Source of the DNA: Variovorax sp. dw_308
Lineage (GTDB): Bacteria > Pseudomonadota > Gammaproteobacteria > Burkholderiales > Burkholderiaceae_C
Assembly: GCF_019207085.1 (NCBI RefSeq)
Contig: NZ_JAATOM010000004.1
Span: 310,001-374,000 of the forward strand
Length of the DNA: 64,000 nt
Reading direction: 5' to 3'
Shown: in pieces, positions 36,590 to 46,354 of the stretch
Layout: each line of letters opens with the position of its first letter
Position numbering within the stretch: the first letter of the stretch is position 1
Program-made: the position numbers and the translations under genes
The notes under the pieces: model-generated
The model's database searches: none
What the model was told of the DNA's origin: nothing
The model's input: the letters and a program-made list of their open reading frames with translations, nothing else

Positions 36590-36821
36590 GCGACCACGCC
36601 AATTCATGGCCGATCGCGGGCACACCTGGGCGGCCCCAGGCGGTCGGCGTCGATCCTTCGATCGGCCTCATCGGACATGCGCAGCGGCGCTTCGAGGGTC
36701 CGCGCGTGCGGTGAAACCGGGGCGGTGAGGGCCCTTGCGTGAGAAGCGTCTCCCTGGCGATGCGCAATTTCCGCTTTGTCACGTTTGCACCCGGTGAACG
36801 GCTTTTCGGAGGCTACAGTTC

Positions 36822-38180
36822 ATGCCATCGCACCGCGCCGAGGCGCCTGCTTCGCAACATTCCACCCCCGTTCCCATGACCAATCTCGTCGTTCACGGCG
36901 GCACGCCCCTGCGTGGCCGCATCATCCCTTCGGCCAACAAGAACGCCGTGCTGCCGGTGCTTTGCGCCACCTTGCTCACCTGCGAACCGTTGCGCCTGCT
37001 CGGCGTGCCGGACATCACCGATGTCCGCAAGATCCTCGAGATCTTCCGCACGCTCGGCAGCGACGTGAAGATGGACCATGCCACCGGTACGCTCGAACTG
37101 CACCACCACGCCACGGTGTTCGACTGCAAGAACCACCGCCTGCCCGAGGAGATGCGTTCGTCGATCATGCTGGTGCCGCCGCTGCTGGCGCGCTTCGGCG
37201 TGGCGCGGCTGGAAGACAACGTCAAGGGCTGCACGCTCGGCGTGCGCGAGATCGACCCGCACGTCGACGTGTTCCGCCGCTTCGGCAGCGAGGTCGAACG
37301 CGCCGAGGGATCGCTGATCGTGCGCCGGGCCAACGGCGCGCTGCTTCCCAACGATCACTGGCTCGACTACGCGTCGGTCACGACCACCGAGAACTTCGTG
37401 CTGTGCGCCGCTGCCGCGCATGGCACGTCGACGCTGACCAATGCCGCCTCCGAGCCGCACGTGCAGGAGTTCTGCCGCTTCATGGCCATGATGGGCGTGC
37501 GCATCGAGGGCATGGGTACCTCGCGCCTGACGGTGCACGGCGGCAGCAAGCTGAGCGGCGGCGAGTTTCGCTTCGACGAGGACTTCCACGAGATCACCAC
37601 CTTCCTGGCGCTGGGCGCCATCACCGGCGGCGACGTCATCGTGCGCAACAGCGCGCCCGAGACCTTCCCGCTGCTCGACCGCACCTTCGAGAAATTCGGC
37701 GTGAAGATCACCCATGAGGATGGCTGGTCGCGCGCCACCTGCACCGGTCCGCTGAAGGTGCAGACGCCTTTCACGAGCAACGTGCTGACCAAGGTCGAGG
37801 CGGCGCCGTGGCCTTACTTCCCGGTCGACCTGTTGCCCATCTTCATCGCGCTGGGCGTGCGGGCGCAGGGCAACGCGATGTTCTGGAACAAGGTGTATGA
37901 CGGCGCGCTGGGCTGGACCGGCGAGTTGTCCAAGTTCGGCGCGCATGTGTTCTCGTCGGACCCGCACCGGCTCATCACCTTCGGCGGCAATCCGCTGACG
38001 CCGGCCGTGGTCGAGAGCCCGTACATCATTCGCGTCGCGATCGCGCTGTTCATGGTGGCGGCCAGCATCGAAGGGCGCTCCGAGATCCGCAACGCCACGC
38101 CCATCCGGCGCGCCCATCCGAACTTCGTCGAGAACCTGCGCAGCCTTGGCGTGCAGGTGGAGTGGACCAGCGAGGAGTAA
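36822..38180 (+). CDS. MurA-like enolpyruvyl transferase, divergent paralogue
   Basis: 452 residues of the EPSP synthase/MurA superfamily. Lys 40 in SANKNAVLPVL, Cys 137 in NVKGCTLGVRE and Asp 336 in FPVDLLPIF match the catalytic Lys22, Cys115 and Asp305 of MurA. Other stretches differ strongly: NNxxxD-type MurA segments are replaced by ALGVRAQGNAMFWNKVYDGA, and the early block reads HHHATVFDCKNHRLPEE. It is not in a cell-wall operon. It may use UDP-GlcNAc or a different acceptor. GGAGG precedes the ATG at 36822; the ATG at 36876 would drop an unconserved leader. Confidence 0.8.
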   Translation: MPSHRAEAPASQHSTPVPMTNLVVHGGTPLRGRIIPSANKNAVLPVLCATLLTCEPLRLLGVPDITDVRKILEIFRTLGSDVKMDHATGTLELHHHATVFDCKNHRLPEEMRSSIMLVPPLLARFGVARLEDNVKGCTLGVREIDPHVDVFRRFGSEVERAEGSLIVRRANGALLPNDHWLDYASVTTTENFVLCAAAAHGTSTLTNAASEPHVQEFCRFMAMMGVRIEGMGTSRLTVHGGSKLSGGEFRFDEDFHEITTFLALGAITGGDVIVRNSAPETFPLLDRTFEKFGVKITHEDGWSRATCTGPLKVQTPFTSNVLTKVEAAPWPYFPVDLLPIFIALGVRAQGNAMFWNKVYDGALGWTGELSKFGAHVFSSDPHRLITFGGNPLTPAVVESPYIIRVAIALFMVAASIEGRSEIRNATPIRRAHPNFVENLRSLGVQVEWTSEE

Positions 38181-38272
38181 GGGAGTCTCCCAGGCCGCTC
38201 TCGTGGATACGCGCCGCGCGCCATGGCACAGTGCGGATCGCTCCATTCACACAACATGGGAAGGTTTCGATC

Positions 38273-39115
38273 ATGGGACGTCTGGATTCCAAGGTAGCGG
38301 TCATCACCGGCGGCGCAAGCGGCATCGGAGAGGCGAGCGTGCGGCTGTTTGCGCGCGAGGGCGCGAAGGTCGTGATCGCCGATCTGCAGGACGAGCGCGG
38401 CAGGCGGCTGGCCGATGAGCTGGGTCCGCAGGTGGTCTTCCAGCACACCGACGTGAGCCGGGAGGCCGATGTGCAGGAGGCCATCGACGTGGCGCTTTCC
38501 ATGTTCGGGCGGCTGGATTGCCTGTTCAACAACGCCGGCATTCCCGGTCCCGGCGGTCCCATCGAGAACCTTGCCGCGGAGGGCTGGGACCACGCGATGG
38601 CCGTGCTGGTGCGCAGCGCGTACCTCGGCATGAAGCACGCAGCGCCGATCATGAAGCGACAGGGCTCGGGCAGCATCGTAAGCACGGCCAGCGTCGCCGG
38701 CCTGCAAGCCGGATTTTCCGGCCACGCCTATGCGGCCGCGAAAGCCGCGGTGATCAACCTGACCCGCAGCGTGGCGACCGAGCTCGGCGAGAGCGGGGTG
38801 CGTGTCAATTGCATCTGCCCGGGCGGCGTCGCCACGCCGATCTTCGGGCGCGGCATGGGCCTTGACGCGGAAGAAGCCGAGCGTTCGGCCGGCATCATGC
38901 TGATGGCGCTGGCCAACGTGCAGCCGCTGCAACGCGCCGGCGTGCCCGACGACATTGCCAATGCCGCGCTCTGGCTGGCCAGCGACGATTCGAGCTTCGT
39001 CAACGGCCATGCGCTGGTCGTCGATGGCGGCATCTCCTGCGGGCGGCTGTGGAGCGAGAGCAACCAGCGGCGCGAGATGCTGCGCTCGGTGCTGGCACCG
39101 CAGGCGCAAGGCTGA
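38273..39115 (+). CDS. SDR-family oxidoreductase
   Basis: 280 residues. VITGGASGIGEASVRLF is the cofactor site, CLFNNAGIPGPGG the NNAG motif, and STASVAGLQAGFSGHAYAAA provides Ser and Tyr-x3-Lys. The C-terminus extends about 25 residues past the usual VDGGISC with GRLWSESNQRREML. The fold is clear but the substrate is not. It lies 92 bases after the MurA-like gene and is convergent with a membrane regulator. A functional link to the MurA-like gene is possible but unproven. Confidence 0.88.
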   Translation: MGRLDSKVAVITGGASGIGEASVRLFAREGAKVVIADLQDERGRRLADELGPQVVFQHTDVSREADVQEAIDVALSMFGRLDCLFNNAGIPGPGGPIENLAAEGWDHAMAVLVRSAYLGMKHAAPIMKRQGSGSIVSTASVAGLQAGFSGHAYAAAKAAVINLTRSVATELGESGVRVNCICPGGVATPIFGRGMGLDAEEAERSAGIMLMALANVQPLQRAGVPDDIANAALWLASDDSSFVNGHALVVDGGISCGRLWSESNQRREMLRSVLAPQAQG

Positions 39116-39263
39116 GGTCTGGACGCAATGAAACCGGTGCGCGGAGTGATTCGTTGAGGCCTCGATGGACGCTCTCTCGGCAGGTTCATCGCACCACCGG
39201 CCAAGGACGACACTTCAACTTTGCTCCCACAAAGTAATTGGACGTGGTGATGGCAGAAAGCCC

Positions 39264-41024
39264 TCAATTCATTGAAAGGTGCTCCGGCAAGCCCGCCGCT
39301 CGCAAGCCTTCCACCATGCGATTTCGACTCGCCAGATAGCTGTCCGAGCCGGATGGATTGTTGATGACGTAACGCTCGATGGTGCTGTAGGGCATCACCC
39401 TGCGATGCTCGGCCATGTTCTTCGCCGCTTGGGCCGAGCGGCCATGCAGCGCATCGATCGATGCGAGGATGGCGTACGAACTGCCGAAGGTGGGTCTTTC
39501 CGCAAGCGAGCGCAGTGCCAGCGCGTAGGCTTTCTCATCGTCTCCGGCGACAAAGGCAACGTTCGAGGCCACAAAGTAGGCATTGGCCATGTTTCGCGGA
39601 TCGCGATGCCCGATGCGCATGGCGTCTTCTATTTGAGACTGGGTCTCGCCCGAACGTCCAACGATCAGCAGGATGGTGGCGTACCTCAAATGCGCATTGG
39701 GATTGGACGGCGCGCGCAGTACAGCCTTTTCGTAGAAGGGAAGAGCTAGCGTCGGCTGCCCTCGAAAGAGCAGCACGTTTGCCCAGTTGATGAGGGCGAC
39801 GGTGTCGTTCGGTGCGATGTTGATGGCCTTTGCTGCGACGCGTTCGGATTCGGCCACGTCGCGGGGTGCCGGCTCACCTGAGGCTCCAAAGCGCTCGGAC
39901 ATCAACGCTGCTCCAAGCCCCGTGAGTGCCAGCACTGACTCGGGGTCGGCCTTCAGGGCTTCCTCGAATCGGGCCTTCCCCCTGCTGACGTCTTGTGCAG
40001 TCTGTCGGCGGTCGATGTCTTCCCAACCGGACAAGGTGAGGTCGGCGGGGTCAAAGCGATATCCGGGAGCACTTACCCTGGCCTTGTGAAGCTCAAGTTG
40101 GCGAAGCCTGAGGCCGCCGGCCGTGCGCATTGCGACGTCGAGGTTGATCCGGGGATCATTTCGATCGGGGTAGTCGTAATGCTCTGACCAGACAATAGTG
40201 CCATCGGCCACCGACTTGACCTGGACTGATACGACGATACCCGCACCGTTTGCCGAGACGGTGCCGCTCATTGCGTAGCGCGCGCCGACGGGCGATGCCG
40301 AGCGAATGACGATTGCGTTTTGCCGTTGCGTCATCAGCGAGGCAATCTCATCCACCATCCCCTCTCTGACCGCCTTCGGCGCGGAAGCGGTCCCGTCCCG
40401 GAAGGGCATCACGACAAGCGAATATCGCCTTGCGATCTCGTCGTCAATGCGATAGGTCGTCGGCGCGGTTGCAGGCCGAAGGTAGACCGCACCGCCAGCG
40501 ATGGCGAACACCCCCAGCGCGAGCGTCAGTCCAGCGCCGCGCCAGGTTCGGCGTGGTGGTACTCGCGTGATCGTTGCCGGCGAAGTGTTTGCCGCTGCGC
40601 CCGGATCGGCAGTGTCAGGAGCGAGGCCGGGCTCTTCGGGGCTGCAAGAACGAACCTCTGCCTCAAACCTGTAGCCGCGCCGCGGGTGGGTCGTGATCAG
40701 CTTCGGGCCCTGGTCGCCCATCCTGCTGCGCAACTCGCCAACGCATTGGACCAGCGAGTCGTCGGTCACGACCACGTCGCCCCATAGGTGCTCCATCAGT
40801 TCGGATTTGCTGACAAGCCTCCGGGGATTGGCGAGCAGATAGCGCAGGAGGGCGCCGGGCTTTGGTCGGAGCGGAATCAGGACGCCATCGCGCCGAAGCT
40901 CATCGCGTTGGAAATCGAACTCAAAATCCGCGAACCGGACGGACGCGACAACCTCCGCCCGCGCCCGCAATGAAGCAATCGTCTGCGGGATTCGCTCTTT
41001 GATCGTCGATGGCTCGTCGTTCAT
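39264..41024 (-). CDS. ToxR/CadC-type membrane transcriptional regulator with TPRs
   Basis: 586 residues in three parts. Residues about 30-122 are an OmpR-type winged helix without a receiver (FADFEFDFQRDELRRDG, then LVQCVGELRSRMG and HPRRGYRFEA). A membrane helix lies near 162-183. The rest is extracytoplasmic: a TolB/FlgO-like segment (YSLVVMPFRDG, MSGTVSANGAGIVVSVQVKS) and tetratricopeptide-like helices from about 330 to the end. Such one-component regulators sense periplasmic signals and activate nearby genes. The two exported proteins divergent from it are candidate targets. Base composition is a little less GC-rich than in neighbouring genes. Confidence 0.85.
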   Translation of the reverse strand: MNDEPSTIKERIPQTIASLRARAEVVASVRFADFEFDFQRDELRRDGVLIPLRPKPGALLRYLLANPRRLVSKSELMEHLWGDVVVTDDSLVQCVGELRSRMGDQGPKLITTHPRRGYRFEAEVRSCSPEEPGLAPDTADPGAAANTSPATITRVPPRRTWRGAGLTLALGVFAIAGGAVYLRPATAPTTYRIDDEIARRYSLVVMPFRDGTASAPKAVREGMVDEIASLMTQRQNAIVIRSASPVGARYAMSGTVSANGAGIVVSVQVKSVADGTIVWSEHYDYPDRNDPRINLDVAMRTAGGLRLRQLELHKARVSAPGYRFDPADLTLSGWEDIDRRQTAQDVSRGKARFEEALKADPESVLALTGLGAALMSERFGASGEPAPRDVAESERVAAKAINIAPNDTVALINWANVLLFRGQPTLALPFYEKAVLRAPSNPNAHLRYATILLIVGRSGETQSQIEDAMRIGHRDPRNMANAYFVASNVAFVAGDDEKAYALALRSLAERPTFGSSYAILASIDALHGRSAQAAKNMAEHRRVMPYSTIERYVINNPSGSDSYLASRNRMVEGLRAAGLPEHLSMN

Positions 41025-41254
41025 GGATCGACCCCTCTCGGATTTGCATGCTGCATCTTGTGCGGCGACCAAGCAAGCGGATTTTGTTCCTCCTTCCCAA
41101 GGTCTTGAAGGCCTCGCCACGCCGGCATTTCGTAGAGCGATCGGGAATCGATCGGGTCGGTCGGCAGACGATCGTCTCGCGTTCGTGTCGGCTTCAGGGC
41201 GTGGAACCTATCGTGGTGCATCGTCTCATCGAGTCGAATCTCCATGGATCCAGC

Positions 41255-41578
41255 ATGAAATTTCTCTCCCGACGGACGGCCGCCGTCCTCGTATCGATCG
41301 GAAGCGTCGCCGTGTGGGCCTCGGCCAGTGCTCAGAACCATAGCCCGGTCCTGGCCACCACGCAGCAAGTGTTGCAAGCCGAACCACCCTCGCTGGGCTC
41401 GGCCATCTACAGCCCGTTTTCGCCGGACCTGTTCGCGTCGCAGGAACCGACCCTTGGTGCTCGCGCTGCCATTTCCTCCCCTCGTGCTCCGAACGAAGGC
41501 GAACCCGGTTTGACGACGACGCTGGCCGCAAGCATGGCTGGCGCTGTCGCATTCGTCTGGCTGCTCCGCCGCATCTGA
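41255..41578 (+). CDS. Small exported protein with C-terminal hydrophobic anchor, unknown function
   Basis: 107 residues. A signal peptide (MKFLSRRTAAVLVSIGSVAV, cleavage near ASAQ) is followed by a low-complexity Ser/Pro/Ala middle. The end is a Gly/Pro/Glu turn, then TTTLAASMAGAVAFVWLL and a final Arg-Arg-Ile. A hydrophobic helix with terminal arginines resembles the C-terminal sorting signals of exosortase-type proteins, although the canonical PEP motif is not present. No family is recognised. It is divergent from the ToxR-type regulator and 76 bases before another exported protein. Confidence 0.65.
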   Translation: MKFLSRRTAAVLVSIGSVAVWASASAQNHSPVLATTQQVLQAEPPSLGSAIYSPFSPDLFASQEPTLGARAAISSPRAPNEGEPGLTTTLAASMAGAVAFVWLLRRI

Positions 41579-41654
41579 TGCAGCGCGGCCTGATCCCTCC
41601 GCAGGCATGTGAGAAAGCCAGCGGCACTCGTTCCCCCATCTGAAGGAGTTCGTC

Positions 41655-42290
41655 ATGAATGCAAGATCGACACTGCGGCGTTACATAGGCAGGCACCTTT
41701 TTGTGCTCGGTATGGGCATCGCGGGCGCAGCGGCAACCGGCGAGGCCCTGGCCGGCTGTGGCATGTATACCGGAGCTTCCGGGAAACCGCCGAATTGGGG
41801 CATATCCGGCGCAGCGGGCCGGATGCATGAAGACAACACGGGAAGACCTGCGTCCAACGCCACCGGGATCGTCGGAATGTGGAAAGTCACGCTCGTCTCC
41901 GACGGCACGGCGTACCCGATCCCGATTCCGAACGGAGCTCCGATCGATTTCGGCACGGCACAGTGGCACAGTGACGGAACGGAAGTCCTGGTCTCCGGCG
42001 GCCGTGCGCCCAGTACCGGGGACGTTTGCATGGGCGTGTGGGAGCAGATCGGGAATTCGACCTATAAGCTCAAGCACGTCGGGCTCAGCTACAGCAGCAC
42101 CGATTCAGTGCCGCCTTCCTCGCCCTCTGTCTTTTTGGGACCCGCAATCATCCGTGAGACGGTCACCCTGAGCCACTCGCGTGACAGCTACACAGGCACT
42201 TTTACGATCGACCAGTATGCGGCGGACGAGGTCACCCTGATCGAACACATCGGCGGCACGGTGACAGCCACTCGTTTCACGGTGGATTGA
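41655..42290 (+). CDS. Exported protein with calycin-like domain, unknown function
   Basis: 211 residues. A signal peptide (RRYIGRHLFVLGMGIAGAAA) with a cleavage near ALAGC is followed by a beta-rich domain. That domain has GIVGMWKVTLVSDG, FGTAQWHSDGTEVLVSGG, a Cys pair separated by about 90 residues, and RDSYTGTFTIDQY near the end. This pattern resembles small calycin/lipocalin-like exported proteins, but no named family is certain. GAAGGAG lies just before the ATG. It may form a unit with the preceding small exported protein and be controlled by the ToxR-type regulator. Confidence 0.75.
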   Translation: MNARSTLRRYIGRHLFVLGMGIAGAAATGEALAGCGMYTGASGKPPNWGISGAAGRMHEDNTGRPASNATGIVGMWKVTLVSDGTAYPIPIPNGAPIDFGTAQWHSDGTEVLVSGGRAPSTGDVCMGVWEQIGNSTYKLKHVGLSYSSTDSVPPSSPSVFLGPAIIRETVTLSHSRDSYTGTFTIDQYAADEVTLIEHIGGTVTATRFTVD

Positions 42291-42396
42291 ACGCAAGTGC
42301 GCAAGTGCGGGCACTGATGGCAACTCGCTCTTGAAGGACGTCGTTCGAGCGCGCTCGGGTCCACCCTCTGTCACGGCATATTCATGATCGGCTTCT

Positions 42397-43725
42397 TCAG
42401 GCCCGCGCTCGTAGGTCCGCCTGCTGCACCGTATCCGTGTTGTCCCCGGCCCGCCCTATCATCCAGGCGCAGATCGCCGACACCACGCCCGCGAACAGCA
42501 CGTACATGCAGATCTGCCAAGGCTGGCCGCCGCCGGACTTGAGCAGCGCGGTGGCGATGATCGGCGTGATGCCCGAGGCGAAGATGCCCGAGAACTGGTA
42601 GACGAAGGAGATGCCGGTGTAGCGCACCTTGGCGTCGAACAGGTCGCAAAACAGCGCGGCCTCCGGGCCGTACACCGACGCGTAGAAGATGCCGAAGGGC
42701 ACGATGATCGCCAGCCAGATCAGGAACACGTTGCCGTCGCTGTGCGTCATGAGCCAGAAGCCGGGGAAGGCGGCGATGGCCGTGACCAGCGAGCCCCACA
42801 GGTAGACCTTGCTGCGGCCGATCTTGTCCGACAGGCGGCCGAAGATCGGGATGGTGAAGCACATCACCACCGCGGCGGCCATCACGCCCAACAGCGCGTC
42901 CGTGCGGCTGATCTTCAGGGTGCTGGTCAGGTAGTTGATCGAGAACACGCCGAAGATGTTGAAGAACACGCCGTCGATGTAGCGCGCGCCCATGCCCTTC
43001 AACACGTTGCCCGGGTAGCGGCGGATCATGTCCATGAAGGGGATGCGCGCCTCGGCGTTGCGTGCCTTGATGGCGGTGAACTCGGGCGTCTCCTGGACGT
43101 GCAGGCGGATGTACATGCCGACCACCACCATTGCGCCGGAGAGCAGGAAGGCGATGCGCCAGCCCCAGGACATGAACTGCTCGTCGGTGAGCACCGACGA
43201 CAGCAGCGCCACCACGCCCGAAGCCATGCACAGGCCGATGGCCAGGCCGATCTGCGGCAGGGAGGCGTAGAAGCCGCGCTTTTCCTTCGGCGCGTATTCG
43301 TACGCCATCAACACCGCGCCACCCCATTCGCCACCGAGGCCGATGCCCTGCGCGACGCGAAGCAGCAACAGGAGGAGCGGCGCCGCGATGCCGATCTGCG
43401 CATAGGTCGGCACCAGGCCGATGAGGAAGGTGGCCACGCCCATGATCATGAGCGTGATGATCAGCATGGCCTTGCGCCCGATGCGGTCGCCGAAGTGCCC
43501 GAAGATCACGCCGCCGAGCGGTCGCGTGACGAAGCCGACCGCGAAGGTCGCATACGCGAGCAGCGTCGACACCACCGGATCGCTGCCGGGGAAGTAGAGC
43601 TTGTTGAACACGATGCCGGCCACCACGCCGTAGAGGAAGAAGTCGTACCACTCGATCGTGGCGCCCACCAGGGCCGAGATGACCACCTTGCGTATCGCTT
43701 TTTCGTCTGTTGTTGTCGCACTCAT
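42397..43725 (-). CDS. MHS-family MFS transporter (metabolite:H+ symporter)
   Basis: 442 residues with 12 membrane helices. The opening GATIEWYDFFLYGVVAGIVF, the loop FGHFGDRIGRKAML and QGIGLGGEWGGAVLMAYEYA are hallmarks of the MHS group, which includes ShiA, ProP and KgtP. It imports an organic acid or similar solute with protons. It lies 50 bases after the GMC oxidoreductase gene on the same strand, so it probably imports that enzyme's substrate. Confidence 0.92.
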   Translation of the reverse strand: MSATTTDEKAIRKVVISALVGATIEWYDFFLYGVVAGIVFNKLYFPGSDPVVSTLLAYATFAVGFVTRPLGGVIFGHFGDRIGRKAMLIITLMIMGVATFLIGLVPTYAQIGIAAPLLLLLLRVAQGIGLGGEWGGAVLMAYEYAPKEKRGFYASLPQIGLAIGLCMASGVVALLSSVLTDEQFMSWGWRIAFLLSGAMVVVGMYIRLHVQETPEFTAIKARNAEARIPFMDMIRRYPGNVLKGMGARYIDGVFFNIFGVFSINYLTSTLKISRTDALLGVMAAAVVMCFTIPIFGRLSDKIGRSKVYLWGSLVTAIAAFPGFWLMTHSDGNVFLIWLAIIVPFGIFYASVYGPEAALFCDLFDAKVRYTGISFVYQFSGIFASGITPIIATALLKSGGGQPWQICMYVLFAGVVSAICAWMIGRAGDNTDTVQQADLRARA

Positions 43726-43775
43726 GGGTTTGTCTCCAGATGAAGTGTCTTTGTGGATGCCCTTGCGGGCGGCGG

Positions 43776-45413
43776 CTACGGAAAGCGGATGGGGTGCCTG
43801 GCGTCCTCGCGGATCATGTCGGCGGCCTTCTCGGCCATCATCACGACGGGTCCGTTGGTGTTGCCGGAGACGAGCGTGGGCATGATGGAGCAGTCGACCA
43901 CGCGCAGGCCGCCGATGTCGTGCACACGCAGGCGCGCATCGACCACGGCCAGCGTGTCGTTGCCCATCTTGCAGGTGCCGCTCGGGTGGAAGATGGTCGC
44001 GCCGTTGTTGCGGCAGAACTCGAGCAGGTCGGCATCGCTCGCGGCCTCGGGGCCCGGCTTGACCTCGCGCTTCACGTAGGGGCGCATGGCGGGCGAGTGC
44101 GCGATGGCGCGTGCGGCGCGCACGGCCGCGACGGCGGTGCGGCGGTCGAGGTCCTTGGAGAGGTAGTTGGGCTGCATCTCCGGCGCCTCGAACGGGTCGC
44201 GTGTGCGGGCGCGCACGTGGCCGCGCGACTCGGGCCGCAACTGGCACACCGACATCGTGAAACCCGAATAGGGATGCACCTTGCCACCCGCCATGTCGGC
44301 CGACAGCGTGGCCACGTGGAACTGGATGTCGGGCGTGGCGGCCACGGGCTTGCCGCCAGCGTCCTTCAGCGCCCGCATGAAGCAGCCGCCTTGGTTGATG
44401 CCGATGGCGAGCGCGCCGGTACGGTGCAGCAGCCATTCGATGCCGAGGCTGGCTTTGCCGAACCAGGAGTTGAGCTGGTCGTTGGTGGTGATCGCCTTCG
44501 TGCATTCGTAGCCGAGGCGGATCTGCAGGTGGTCCTGCAGGTTCTCGCCGACGCCGCGCGCGTCGTGCACCACGGGTACGCCGAGCCGGTCGAGCAGCGC
44601 GCGCGGCCCGATGCCCGACAACTGCAGCAGTTGCGGCGACTGGATCGCGCCGGCCGACAACAGCACTTCGGCCTTGCAGCGCGCCGTCTTCAGCTCTCCG
44701 CCCTGGCGGTAGCGCACGCCGATGGCGCGCCGGCCCTCCATCACGAGGCTGGCCGCGAAGGCTTCGGTCTCGATGCACAGGTTGGCGCGGTGCTTCGCGG
44801 GCGCGAGGTAGGCCTTGGCCGTGCTGCAGCGCAGGCCGTTGAATGTGTTGAGTTGGTAGTAGCCCGCGCCTTCCTGCTGTGCGCCGTTGAAGTCGTCGGT
44901 GCGCGGCACGCCGATCTGTCCAGCGCCCTGGATGAAAGCCTCGATGAGTTCATGCTTCGCGCCGATGTCCGAGACCTTCAGGGGCCCATCGCTTCCGTGC
45001 AGCGGCATGCCGCCGCGCTGGTTGCCTTCGGACTTGATGAAGTAGGGCAGCACGTCGTCGTAGCCCCACCCGGTGTTGCCGAGCTCGGCCCAGTGGTCGT
45101 AGTCCTCGCGCTGGCCGCGGATGTAGATGAGGCCGTTGATCGAGCTGCTGCCGCCGAGCGTCTTGCCGCGCGGCCAGTAGATGCGGCGGCCGTTCATGCC
45201 CGGGTCGGGGTCGGTCTCGAAGCGCCAGTTGTAGACCGGGCTCCACATGGTCTTGCCGTAGCCGATGGGCAGGTGGATCCACGGCGAGTTGTCGGGCGGC
45301 CCGGCTTCGAGCAGGAGCACGCGCGTGGCCGGGTCTTCGCTCAACCGCGCGGCCAGCACGCAGCCCGCGGAGCCGGCGCCGACGACGATGTAGTCGAACT
45401 CTTTCTCGGTCAT
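43776..45413 (-). CDS. GMC-family FAD-dependent oxidoreductase (BetA-like alcohol dehydrogenase)
   Basis: 545 residues. The FAD motif [19 protein letters not shown] opens the protein. GMC signatures [20 protein letters not shown] and [16 protein letters not shown] follow. The active-site His lies in [19 protein letters not shown], and the C-terminus has [19 protein letters not shown]. Such enzymes oxidise primary alcohols to aldehydes; choline dehydrogenase is the best-known relative, but no betaine genes are adjacent. It heads an operon with an MHS transporter and is divergent from an IclR regulator. Confidence 0.92.
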   Translation of the reverse strand: MTEKEFDYIVVGAGSAGCVLAARLSEDPATRVLLLEAGPPDNSPWIHLPIGYGKTMWSPVYNWRFETDPDPGMNGRRIYWPRGKTLGGSSSINGLIYIRGQREDYDHWAELGNTGWGYDDVLPYFIKSEGNQRGGMPLHGSDGPLKVSDIGAKHELIEAFIQGAGQIGVPRTDDFNGAQQEGAGYYQLNTFNGLRCSTAKAYLAPAKHRANLCIETEAFAASLVMEGRRAIGVRYRQGGELKTARCKAEVLLSAGAIQSPQLLQLSGIGPRALLDRLGVPVVHDARGVGENLQDHLQIRLGYECTKAITTNDQLNSWFGKASLGIEWLLHRTGALAIGINQGGCFMRALKDAGGKPVAATPDIQFHVATLSADMAGGKVHPYSGFTMSVCQLRPESRGHVRARTRDPFEAPEMQPNYLSKDLDRRTAVAAVRAARAIAHSPAMRPYVKREVKPGPEAASDADLLEFCRNNGATIFHPSGTCKMGNDTLAVVDARLRVHDIGGLRVVDCSIMPTLVSGNTNGPVVMMAEKAADMIREDARHPIRFP

Positions 45414-45472
45414 GGATGGAGGTGCGTCCGGCAGTGGAACAATCGCTTCGTTGCGGCCCGGATTGTGTCGTA

Positions 45473-45500
45473 AATTTTCGGAACGAAAGGTTCCATTTAA
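45473..45500. promoter_or_regulatory. Candidate IclR operator in the GMC/iclR intergenic region
   Basis: AATTTTCGGAACG at 45473-45485 is followed by AAAGGTTCC, giving the dyad GGAAC-5 bases-GTTCC at 45480-45494. It lies 32 bases upstream of the iclR start and 59 bases upstream of the divergent GMC gene. The same 13-mer occurs upstream of another iclR gene at about 59.4 kb at a similar distance. This suggests a shared class of IclR binding site. Confidence 0.5.
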
Positions 45501-45517
45501 TTTAGAGGTTTACCCGG

Positions 45518-46339
45518 ATGACATCAGCCCGGCCAAAGAGAGCCGCAGCGAGTTCACAGGCTGCCGAGTCGGAGTCCGTGACTGCCGATGTCGCCGGCAG
45601 CGGCTCATCGGCCGAGCGCAGCCTTCGCCTGCTGTCGCTGCTGGCGAGCGAGGGGCGCGCCTTGTCGCTCGCCGAACTGGCCGCCCAGCTGGCCTTGCCC
45701 AAGGGCACCGCGCACCGCATCTGCACGCAGTTGCTGGCCGCCGGCTTCCTGGCGCGGGATGTGGAGGAGCGCTTCTACAACGTCGGCCCGGCGCTGCGGC
45801 AGCTGGCTTTCGACACGCTCAATCATGGCGTGGTGCGCGGGCTGCGTCATGACGTCCTGGCGGACCTGGTGCGGCAGGTGGACGAGACCTGCAACTTCAC
45901 CACCCTCGATGGCGCGCAGGTGCTGTACCTCGACCGTGTCGAGGCCCATTGGCCGCTGCGGCTGACGCTCGATGTCGGCTCGCATGTGCCGCTGCATTGC
46001 ACGGCCAGCGGCAAGCTGTTCCTGTCGCAGATGCTGGGCAAGGAGCGCGACCGGCTCATCGCCGGCCTCACGCTCACGCGCATGACGCGCAACACCATCG
46101 TGTCGACGGCGAAACTGCGCGCCGAATGCGATGCGATCGCCGTGCGCGGCCATTCCTGCGATGCGGAGGAGTTCATCGCCGGGCTGATCGCCGTGGCGGT
46201 GCCGGTGCGCAACGCGGCCGGCGAAGTGCGCGCAGCCATCGCCTTGCATGCGCCGACGGCGCGCATGACGCTGAAGGACGCGCTGAAACGCATCGACGCG
46301 TTGAAGGCCGCCGCCGCGCGGATGACACCCTTGCTCTGA
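45518..46339 (+). CDS. IclR-family transcriptional regulator
   Basis: 273 residues. After a low-complexity leader, the winged helix (about 32-95) contains RSLRLLSLLASEGRALSLAE and ALPKGTAHRICTQLLAAGF. The effector domain has NFTTLDGAQVLYLDRVEAHW, VPLHCTASGKLFLSQM and IAVAVPVRNAAGEVRAAIAL. It is divergent from the GMC-MHS operon and 15 bases before an enoyl-CoA hydratase, so it probably controls both. It resembles the IclR protein near xsc in length and effector layout. Confidence 0.9.
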   Translation: MTSARPKRAAASSQAAESESVTADVAGSGSSAERSLRLLSLLASEGRALSLAELAAQLALPKGTAHRICTQLLAAGFLARDVEERFYNVGPALRQLAFDTLNHGVVRGLRHDVLADLVRQVDETCNFTTLDGAQVLYLDRVEAHWPLRLTLDVGSHVPLHCTASGKLFLSQMLGKERDRLIAGLTLTRMTRNTIVSTAKLRAECDAIAVRGHSCDAEEFIAGLIAVAVPVRNAAGEVRAAIALHAPTARMTLKDALKRIDALKAAAARMTPLL

Positions 46340-46354
46340 CGCCCTCCTGCGACC

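Noticed and set aside
43776..45413. Choline dehydrogenase betA
   Set aside because: The GMC fold fits, but no betaine aldehyde dehydrogenase, BetI or choline carrier is adjacent, so I kept the general call.
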